DNA from: UMGS1002 sp045586785
GTDB taxonomy: Bacteria; Bacillota; Clostridia; Oscillospirales; CAG-272
DNA: 10,098 nucleotides
Reading direction: 5' to 3'
Assembly (NCBI GenBank): GCA_045586785.1
Contig: JAZNBA010000088.1
Location: 1-10,098, forward strand
Shown here: positions 5,098-10,098 of the stretch, piece after piece
Position numbering within the stretch: the stretch's first letter is position 1
How the letters are laid out: each line of letters opens with the position of its first letter
Notes under the pieces: generated by a model
Database searches by the model: none
Told to the model about the DNA's origin: nothing
Seen by the model: the letters and a program-made list of their open reading frames with translations, nothing else
Program-made: the position numbers and the translations under genes

Positions 5098-5946
5098 TCA
5101 AAAACTCTGCAGCCGCTTCGCCAGCGTGACGGCGTATGTACCTAGCTCCACGCGCACCTCGGGCGGCAGCTTTGTCATGCGGCACTCGTAGTTGAAGCAG
5201 CCATCGTATCCGCTGTCCCGCAGACCTTGCATGGCGTCGTGCCAGTCCACCGTGCCCCAGAAGGGCAGCAGGTGATCGTCCTTGTTGCCGTTGTTGTCGT
5301 TGACGTGCAAAGCCGTGATGCGGCTGCCGAGGTAGCGAAGCGAGTCGCCCTGGGGCAGCTTGAGTGAATTTGCGTGACCGAAATCCCAGCAAACTCCCGC
5401 GCCGAAATAGTCGGCAACGCGGGCGATCTCCTCGGGCATACTGCAATAGCGGTATATGCCGTCTGCCCACGCGTGGTTGCCCATATTTTCAACCGACAGC
5501 CGTACGCCGTGCTTTTCGGCGTGCTCGGCAAGGGGTGTCAGATATTCTATTGTTTTTTTGAAGCATTCCTCGCTGTCAAATTGCTCACGTGGCATTATCA
5601 GCGGCTGTACGTGAATGACACCGTTTTTGACGCCCAGCTTTGCCGCGCCCTCAATGCCCAGCTTGACGAGCTTGTAGTTCAGCTCGCGGTCGGTGGTGCG
5701 CTCGTCCTTTTTGCCGTAAAAGGGCAAGTGACACATGTTGACGGACATCCCCAGCGCTGCGGCGCGGTCGGCAAGTGCCGAAATGATGCCGTCGCGCTCC
5801 TCGGGAGCGTAGACGTCGGTGTATTCGTTCATGTCAAAGTCGAAGCCCTCAAAGCCCACCTTGTGGAAGTGCTCTGCCATCTCGATGGCGGTAAAACGCC
5901 CACCGGGATATATGGTGTGGAAACGGGAGGAAGCTGTGATTTTCAT
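5098..5946 (-). CDS. Sugar isomerase/epimerase-like TIM-barrel protein (COG1082, AP_endonuc_2 fold)
   Basis: 282 residues, the usual size for this family. Metal- and substrate-binding positions of the xylose-isomerase-like barrel can be seen: VNMCHLPF (strand 3), GVIHVQP (strand 4), LSVENMGN with Glu153, CWDFGHAN with Asp188 and His191, ALHVNDNNG with His214 and Asp217, a DHLLPFWGTVDW segment with His225, and FNYEC with Glu254. The Glu/Asp/His/Glu set supports a divalent-metal isomerase, epimerase or dehydratase of a sugar or inositol derivative; the specific substrate cannot be read. The ATG at 5946 is used because AAAGGAA lies ten bases upstream; the frame extends only to a TTG at 5967 with no ribosome binding site. 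It has its own promoter and terminator and points the same way as the sulfatase, so a common catabolic role is inferred. Confidence 0.85.
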   Translation of the reverse strand: MKITASSRFHTIYPGGRFTAIEMAEHFHKVGFEGFDFDMNEYTDVYAPEERDGIISALADRAAALGMSVNMCHLPFYGKKDERTTDRELNYKLVKLGIEGAAKLGVKNGVIHVQPLIMPREQFDSEECFKKTIEYLTPLAEHAEKHGVRLSVENMGNHAWADGIYRYCSMPEEIARVADYFGAGVCWDFGHANSLKLPQGDSLRYLGSRITALHVNDNNGNKDDHLLPFWGTVDWHDAMQGLRDSGYDGCFNYECRMTKLPPEVRVELGTYAVTLAKRLQSF

Positions 5947-5987
5947 AAAACAAAAATTCCTTTGCAAATTAAGTTTTTATCCATTTT

Positions 5988-6016
5988 ATTTTAACATAAT
6001 TGCTGTGTGTTGGCAA
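5988..6016 (-). promoter_or_regulatory. Promoter of the isomerase-like gene
   Basis: TTGCCA (6016..6011) and TAAAAT (5993..5988) are 17 bases apart on the minus strand, with TG one base before the -10 box (extended -10). The leader to the ATG at 5946 would be about 35 bases. Confidence 0.75.
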
Positions 6017-6035
6017 GGGGGATTTAGCAAAGAGC

Positions 6036-6070
6036 AAAAAAAGTCAAGGCTTTGCAAAAAAGCCTTGACT
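6036..6070 (-). terminator. Intrinsic terminator of the PadR operon
   Basis: On the minus strand AGTCAAGGCTTT (6070..6059) pairs with AAAGCCTTGACT (6053..6042), a perfect 12-base stem with a five-base loop, followed by at least six T (6041..6036). It begins 12 bases after the stop of the secreted protein gene and closes the leftward operon. Confidence 0.93.
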
Positions 6071-6082
6071 GAATTTTATAAA

Positions 6083-6562
6083 TTAAGAAAGATTTCCGTA
6101 TGAATCGCAGGAAATGCTGATGTCTATGTCAATTTCATTAACTTTTATGAACAATATCTTTTTAATATATACTCCTACTCCATACGCAGTGTTGCCGCTT
6201 CTTGTGGTGGCAGCGTCATTGAGAGTCCATCCGTTTGCATTTATGTCGCTTGTGTAGGTTGCGTTTGTGCAGGTGGATGACACTCCGGGATCATATGTAA
6301 AGTATCCGGTTAAAGTATACGTCCATTCTACCTCGCCATCTGTATTCTTAAGCGTGACATCTTTTGCTCCGACCTTTGCCGTTGCCGCGCGAGAAGATTT
6401 ACCCGTTTCAATTGTACGCACGCCGGATATTTCTATATAACTGCCATCATCAAGATAAATAATTTCCGAAGCTTCTTTAGCAGTTGATTCTGCGGCTGCG
6501 GGCATTAACGATACAGACAATAACGCAATGATCATCAAAATAGCAATAGTACGTTTTTTCAT
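6083..6562 (-). CDS. Small secreted protein, unknown function
   Basis: 159 residues. A clear Sec signal peptide (MKKR, hydrophobic core 5-19, then MPAAA) is probably cut after residue 24, leaving about 135 residues. The mature part is predicted to be beta-rich: an EVEWTYTLTGYFTYDPG segment (77-93), a cysteine at 98, an SGNTAYGVGVYIKKIL segment (122-137), and a final strand with Cys152 ending in GNLS. The two cysteines could form a disulfide. This layout resembles a group of small exported Firmicutes proteins without known function, often found in clusters with regulators; this is recollection only. AAGGAG lies seven bases before the ATG and directly after the stop of the HAAS-like gene, so it is the third gene of the PadR operon. 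Confidence 0.8.
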   Translation of the reverse strand: MKKRTIAILMIIALLSVSLMPAAAESTAKEASEIIYLDDGSYIEISGVRTIETGKSSRAATAKVGAKDVTLKNTDGEVEWTYTLTGYFTYDPGVSSTCTNATYTSDINANGWTLNDAATTRSGNTAYGVGVYIKKILFIKVNEIDIDISISCDSYGNLS

Positions 6563-6577
6563 AATATAGTCTCCTTA

Positions 6578-6979
6578 TTATTTTGTGGGGTAAAAGCCGA
6601 AATTTATAACCTCATGAGCATCCGAAACAGTAACAGTTCCCGAAGATCCTTTAACGATAATTATCAATAATACAGTCACCGCCACCAATGCGACCGCCAA
6701 GGCGATAGCGGTAATTTTTGCTCCAAAATATTTTTTTGCCCTGTTTTTAATATCCTCGGTCACCTCGGTGCAGTCAAAGCCGCGTGCTACCTCCTCGGGA
6801 GTGCCGAACTGCTCGCAAAGTGCCTCAAATGTGACAGCAGACTGTTCGGCGGCAAAATCATATACCCGTGATCGCAGCTCGCCCAGAAGCACGTGGCGCA
6901 AGCTACCCGAGCAAGACATCTTTTTGCTGATATCCCGCAAATATTTTTTGGCGGTTTTGCTGTTACTTGTTGTCATCAT
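6578..6979 (-). CDS. HAAS/DUF6120-like single-pass membrane protein
   Basis: 133 residues. Residues 10-70 form a helical cytoplasmic domain with YLRDISKKM, LLGELRSRVYDF and an FGTPEEVARGF motif, typical of the HAAS/DUF1700 and DUF6120-like proteins that follow PadR regulators in Clostridia. One membrane helix (about 89-109) is followed by a 24-residue external tail. Related HAAS proteins are thought to act as membrane-linked partners of PadR-controlled pathways; the exact role is unknown. The start overlaps the PadR gene by 17 bases; GGAGGTGA inside the PadR 3' end serves as its ribosome binding site, six bases before the first of two consecutive ATGs. Translational coupling with PadR is likely. 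Confidence 0.8.
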   Translation of the reverse strand: MMTTSNSKTAKKYLRDISKKMSCSGSLRHVLLGELRSRVYDFAAEQSAVTFEALCEQFGTPEEVARGFDCTEVTEDIKNRAKKYFGAKITAIALAVALVAVTVLLIIIVKGSSGTVTVSDAHEVINFGFYPTK

Positions 6980-7325
6980 CCGTCACCTCCCAATTCATGA
7001 GTGAGTCAATGCCTGCAAAGACTATCTCCATTTCCTTCAAGGCAAATTCGAGATATTCGATGCCGCAGGGCTCAATGCGGTAATATTGTCGGAATCTTTT
7101 TTCTCCGACCAATTCCTTGTGCGCCGAAATGAGTTTTCTTTCGGACATACGGTACAGCGGCCCGTAGAGCGAACCTTCCTTGATTTGAAAAGCACCGTGC
7201 GTGCGTTTTTCAAGCTCTTGCCGAATCTGATACCCGTACATTTCCTCTTTTGTGAGCATTTTGAGTATCAAAAGCTCAACATAACCCATTCGGACGTTTT
7301 CTTTTATTTCATTTTCGTATTTCAA
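6963..7325 (-). CDS. PadR-family transcriptional regulator
   Basis: 120 residues covering the winged-helix domain and a short C-terminal dimerisation helix. The family signature is plain: LLILKMLTKEEMYGYQIRQE (18-37), then FQIKEGSLYGPLYRM (46-60), then GEKRFRQYYRIEPCGIEYL in the wing. It probably represses its own operon and possibly the divergent protease operon, with a ligand or stress as inducer. The start is TTG: AGGGAGGG lies five to eight bases upstream, whereas the next in-frame Met (residue 13) has no ribosome binding site. A weak start codon fits low expression of a repressor. Confidence 0.93.
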   Translation of the reverse strand: MKYENEIKENVRMGYVELLILKMLTKEEMYGYQIRQELEKRTHGAFQIKEGSLYGPLYRMSERKLISAHKELVGEKRFRQYYRIEPCGIEYLEFALKEMEIVFAGIDSLMNWEVTDDDNK

Positions 7326-7351
7326 AGCACCCTCCCTGAGTATATGATGTG

Positions 7352-7385
7352 ATTTAATGGTATATCATTAAATGTATTTTGTCAA
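7352..7385 (-). promoter_or_regulatory. PadR operon promoter with overlapping palindrome
   Basis: A perfect TTGACA (7385..7380) is followed on the minus strand after 15 bases by TATACC (7364..7359) with TG upstream of it; the spacing is short, and a 17-base reading gives TACCAT instead. The inverted repeat ATTTAATG (7352-7359) and CATTAAAT (7366-7373), separated by six bases, surrounds the -10 region. It is a plausible PadR operator, giving autorepression; binding is inferred. Confidence 0.65.
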
Positions 7386-7406
7386 TGCCTTTTTTAAAAT
7401 ATTATG

Positions 7407-7435
7407 TTGACAAAATTATTTTTTTATGATACACT
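7407..7435 (+). promoter_or_regulatory. Promoter of the protease/lipoprotein operon
   Basis: A perfect TTGACA (7407-7412) and TACACT (7430-7435) are 17 bases apart, with TG one base before the -10 box. The start would fall near 7442, giving a leader of about 150 bases before the protease gene. The two divergent -35 boxes are only 21 bases apart, so a regulator bound at 7352-7373 would lie about 33 bases from this promoter. Confidence 0.85.
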
Positions 7436-7444
7436 GAATACAAA

Positions 7445-7459
7445 GGCAATTATATTGCC
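7445..7459 (+). other. Hairpin at the 5' end of the protease transcript
   Basis: GGCAAT (7445-7450) and ATTGCC (7454-7459) form a six-base stem just after the predicted transcription start. It could stabilise the mRNA 5' end or act as an operator. No known riboswitch consensus is recognisable in the rest of the leader (7460-7594). Confidence 0.45.
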
Positions 7460-7499
7460 CCAATACCCCCAAAATCTATGAAAATACGGAGGTTTTACA

Positions 7500-7547
7500 A
7501 TGAAAAAACGTGTCATCTTTTACGGTAAGGATTGGTTTATAGCCTGA
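7500..7547 (+). CDS. Possible 15-residue leader peptide
   Basis: An ATG at 7500 with GGAGG seven to eight bases upstream opens a 15-codon frame reading MKKRVIFYGKDWFIA and ending in TGA. The ribosome binding site is as strong as those of the real genes here. It lies between the promoter and the protease gene, so it would be translated from the same mRNA. It may be a regulatory leader, or the remnant of a lost secreted-protein gene (the MKKR start looks like a signal peptide). There is no run of one amino-acid codon as in classical attenuators. Confidence 0.4.
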   Translation: MKKRVIFYGKDWFIA

Positions 7548-7594
7548 ATATGAAGATTCTGTAAAAAAATTGAAAATTTGAAAGGAGAAACGAA

Positions 7595-9604
7595 ATGAAA
7601 AAGAAATTATATGCTATAATTATAACAGTGGTAATGCTTGCAAACCTTGTTTGCCCCGCGATGGCACAGACAATAACGGCAAACAGCTTCACGGGAACAA
7701 TCAATTTAGACAGCTCCGTAGCATCAAAGGTTGACCTTTCCGACATTGATATTAAGGTATATTCATTGACAGTTGCATATACCGACCCCACAAGCGGACA
7801 AAACGACTATTACGATAACTATGTATTTACCGTAAATCCCGCAAAGGGTGGCGTGTTTACATTTTCCAAGCCGTCAGCCGAATTTAAAATTGAGATAGAC
7901 CTCTCAACATTGCCGAGTGGCATAGGCGTTGACAAATTCGAATGTACTTATGAAAACGGACAGATAAACGATACTTTTACGCTTTACTCGGTGCATAATG
8001 CTGAAATGGTAATGGAAAATGCCTATAGTACGCCTACGGTTATTTGCTACGCGCAGAACGGAAACAGAATTTTTGCAGATTACGATATTCAGCTTTCGGC
8101 AGAATCTGCGGCGGTATCGCGCTCGGCAAGCATTGATATTTTAAAGACGCAAAGCGCCACATTTTCCGGCGCTGTTTCAAGCGGCAATAGCTTTAGCTTT
8201 TCCAAAACATTCGACCTGAGCGAAATGTCCTCTCTTGATAAAGTCAATTTTTATGCTAATACCAAGATGATCACCGAAGAGGAAAAGATAGAGAGGTATT
8301 GTGATCTGGTTGAGACGATGGATTTTGAAGATATGGTTTGCATTAACCCGGTGTACGATGTACTTAGAAATTATGTTTTGAACCACGATGAAAAAGCATC
8401 ATCTGAGCTTGGTCAAAGAATTGCTCAATTAACAAGCAAGCCCGAAGTATCAAGAAACGGTGGAAGTGTATCCAATGATTATTTTATAGTTTATTATGAT
8501 AGCAATGATATTGCTACAAAGGCTAATATAATTGCACAATTATTACTTGCCTATAGAAGAAATGCGTTGGCAATGGGATTTAATGATCCAACGCGAGTTG
8601 TCAATAGCAATGAAACTAAAAAAATTGAAGTGTTTATGTACAAAAACGAAGGTGAAAACAGTAGTGCATTTGGAAAGGCGTCTATAGATTGCGCTGGGTC
8701 TACAAGCTATACATGTCACACTTACTTATGTATATATAAAGTGTCTTCACAAGATACAAGAACACAATTAGCTGAAACGGTTGCGCATGAATATTTTCAT
8801 GCTGTGCAAAATGCGCATAATTGTAACAATGATTTGACTGCTCAATGGTTTGATGAGGCAAGTGCGTGTTGGTTTAGTACATATTTAGGCTTTTGTTATC
8901 GTACTACTGATGATATTAAGGACTATACTGATCAATTTTTTATTTCGCAACCTTTAGAACAGTATTTAGAAGCTGCTGCCAATTTTAATTATGGAAAAGT
9001 ACTATTTCCATTGGCAGTTGATATCGCGTACGGCGGATATACTACAATAAAAAATATATATAATAACTTGCCAACAGAAAAACAATACTATACGGCAGCC
9101 GATTTAAGAACAGCCATAACAACAGCGATTCAAATCTATGATTCAAATGCATCTTTTATCTCTGCTGTTAAGAAAATGGCATTATTCACCTCTGACCCAA
9201 ATTATTATTATGCGTCAAGAATTCCATACATAGATGCGGAAGAAAGTGATGAAAAGTATGATTGGCAAACATCAGAAAATATGGCTGTTTCTCCATCAAA
9301 TTATGCATATACTGTTTATAGTTTTGGAATAAAATACTTTTTGATTAAGCCTACGGGAACAGCAATTCAAAATTTTTCCGGAACGATTACAACAAATTCG
9401 GTGGCTAATTGTTCTGTTGCAAAAACATATAAAACGAGCTCAAATACATATACCGATTATACCGTTACATTAAACACCAGTCCATATTCATTCTCGGAAT
9501 CCAATGTGGGTAGCAGCTCTAAGCAAGCTGTTATGATAATAATAGTTAATACGGGAACATCAGATTCGGGTATAACTGTTGCTGTTAACGGCACATTCGG
9601 ATAA
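7595..9604 (+). CDS. Secreted HExxH zinc metalloprotease
   Basis: 669 residues. A Sec signal peptide (MKKKLYAIIITVV..CPAMA) is probably cut after residue 24. Residues 30-110 form a beta-rich module containing DLSDIDIKVY and YTDP, also found in the next gene's product. Residues 165-225 are another beta-rich stretch. A helical region follows, and at 396-402 VAHEYFH gives the zinc motif (His398, Glu399, His402); WFDEASACW holds a likely third ligand, Glu421, nineteen residues after His402, as in gluzincins. The last 75 residues look like a Ser/Thr-rich beta domain. No membrane anchor, sortase motif or dockerin is visible, so it should be released outside the cell. I cannot assign a named peptidase family. 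AAAGGAG is seven bases before the ATG. Base composition drops from about 43% GC in the N-terminal part to about 35-37% in the catalytic part, hinting at mosaic origin. Confidence 0.85.
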   Translation: MKKKLYAIIITVVMLANLVCPAMAQTITANSFTGTINLDSSVASKVDLSDIDIKVYSLTVAYTDPTSGQNDYYDNYVFTVNPAKGGVFTFSKPSAEFKIEIDLSTLPSGIGVDKFECTYENGQINDTFTLYSVHNAEMVMENAYSTPTVICYAQNGNRIFADYDIQLSAESAAVSRSASIDILKTQSATFSGAVSSGNSFSFSKTFDLSEMSSLDKVNFYANTKMITEEEKIERYCDLVETMDFEDMVCINPVYDVLRNYVLNHDEKASSELGQRIAQLTSKPEVSRNGGSVSNDYFIVYYDSNDIATKANIIAQLLLAYRRNALAMGFNDPTRVVNSNETKKIEVFMYKNEGENSSAFGKASIDCAGSTSYTCHTYLCIYKVSSQDTRTQLAETVAHEYFHAVQNAHNCNNDLTAQWFDEASACWFSTYLGFCYRTTDDIKDYTDQFFISQPLEQYLEAAANFNYGKVLFPLAVDIAYGGYTTIKNIYNNLPTEKQYYTAADLRTAITTAIQIYDSNASFISAVKKMALFTSDPNYYYASRIPYIDAEESDEKYDWQTSENMAVSPSNYAYTVYSFGIKYFLIKPTGTAIQNFSGTITTNSVANCSVAKTYKTSSNTYTDYTVTLNTSPYSFSESNVGSSSKQAVMIIIVNTGTSDSGITVAVNGTFG

Positions 9605-9632
9605 ATAATCTTTTCTTTTTTGGAGGTTAAAA

Positions 9633-10098
9633 ATGAATAAAAATAGGTTATTGTTTAGATGTATTTTGTATATTATTATTTTATCATTTTTGCTTTCCGC
9701 GATGGCTTGTAATACTAATTTGCCAAACACTAACGATACAACAACGGTTTCAACAGATACGACCACCATTGCACAGCCCGAAACCACAACGATTGAACCT
9801 GCCGATACCACCGCCCCCATTGATACCACCGTGGTAGCCGATGACACGACCGCGTCTGCCCAAAACATAAAATGCGTTATAACCTGTCCCGACAACATAG
9901 ACGTTTCCGGTATTAAAGTGGATATTTATAAATGGATCGGCGGTGGATTTTATACGGATCCCGATGTGCGTTCAGGTATACGTAAATATCAACCGCATAT
10001 TAACTTTGATCAATATAAACCCAAATATGAGCTAAAGCAGTCGACGAGTGTTGACCAAAACAGCGAGTTTTGCTTTGATATGTCCGATATGCCCGACG
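9633..10098 (+). CDS. Thr-rich lipoprotein sharing a module with the protease (3' end missing)
   Basis: The first 155 codons are visible and the frame is open at the window end. A hydrophobic leader (residues 5-25) ends in SAMAC, a tolerable lipobox with Cys26 as lipid site, so the protein is probably anchored on the outer face of the membrane. Residues 27-76 are a Thr/Asp/Pro-rich linker with repeated DTT and TTT. Residues 80-155 then resemble residues 36-110 of the protease: DVSGIKVDIY against DLSDIDIKVY, YTDP in both, and a closing FCFDMSDMP against IEIDLSTLP. The missing part may also be a protease or a surface-binding domain. GGAGG is six bases before the ATG and the gene follows the protease stop after 28 bases without a terminator, so they form an operon. 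Confidence 0.8.
   Translation, partial: MNKNRLLFRCILYIIILSFLLSAMACNTNLPNTNDTTTVSTDTTTIAQPETTTIEPADTTAPIDTTVVADDTTASAQNIKCVITCPDNIDVSGIKVDIYKWIGGGFYTDPDVRSGIRKYQPHINFDQYKPKYELKQSTSVDQNSEFCFDMSDMPD

Noticed and set aside
4952..5470. A 172-codon leftward frame overlapping the isomerase-like gene and the repeat element
   Set aside because: It is in another frame of a well-supported gene, runs through its terminator and is Arg-rich without domain features.
5374..5994. A 206-codon rightward frame opposite the isomerase-like gene
   Set aside because: Antisense shadow of a gene with conserved catalytic residues; it crosses that gene's promoter region.
7460..7594. A riboswitch in the protease leader
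   Set aside because: No conserved riboswitch core or terminator/antiterminator pair could be recognised; only a short 5' hairpin is present.
7595..7660. A lipobox at Cys20 of the protease signal peptide
   Set aside because: The residues before the cysteine (NLVC) do not fit a lipobox, and a standard AMA cleavage site follows four residues later.

Overview
The window looks like a chromosomal segment of a low-to-mid GC Bacillota genome, most likely an uncultured gut member of class Clostridia (Oscillospiraceae-like). This rests on near-consensus sigma-A promoters, strong AGGAGG-type ribosome binding sites, a DUF6809-type gene, a PadR/HAAS-type pair, short proteins of kinds I associate with Oscillospiraceae, and a cysteine-type sulfatase as in anaerobes. 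The taxonomic placement is inference; there is no rRNA or other marker gene. I found no tRNA, CRISPR array, insertion sequence or phage structural gene.

Layout, left to right. Positions 1-24 hold only the first eight codons of a leftward gene, with its promoter. A leftward gene (171-1253) encodes a four-helix membrane domain fused to an MTA/SAH nucleosidase-like domain. A leftward set (2817 down to 1333) has a DUF6809-like gene and three small uncharacterised genes, two of them joined by a TAATG overlap. It is divergent from a 72-residue Xre-type repressor (2979-3197). The intergenic region between them has three copies of a CATACA-N2-TGTATG-like palindrome, two lying in promoter spacers, which suggests an autoregulated switch.

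After a bidirectional terminator come a leftward cytoplasmic sulfatase (3287-4846) and a leftward TIM-barrel sugar isomerase/epimerase-like gene (5098-5946). Between them is a 200-base hairpin-rich element resembling dispersed intergenic repeats of gut Clostridia. The pair probably acts on an unidentified sulfated sugar.

The right 4 kb is more AT-rich and encodes surface or secreted functions. A leftward PadR-HAAS-secreted protein operon (7325 to 6083) is divergent from a rightward operon (promoter 7407-7435). The rightward operon encodes a possible 15-codon leader, a secreted HExxH metalloprotease (7595-9604) and a Thr-rich lipoprotein that runs off the window. The protease and the lipoprotein share a recognisable N-terminal module, so they look like paralogous or cooperating surface proteins.

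The strongest leads are the membrane-nucleosidase fusion, the protease/lipoprotein shared module next to a PadR-controlled operon, and the operator array of the Xre/DUF6809 cassette. None is proven to be a new system from sequence alone.
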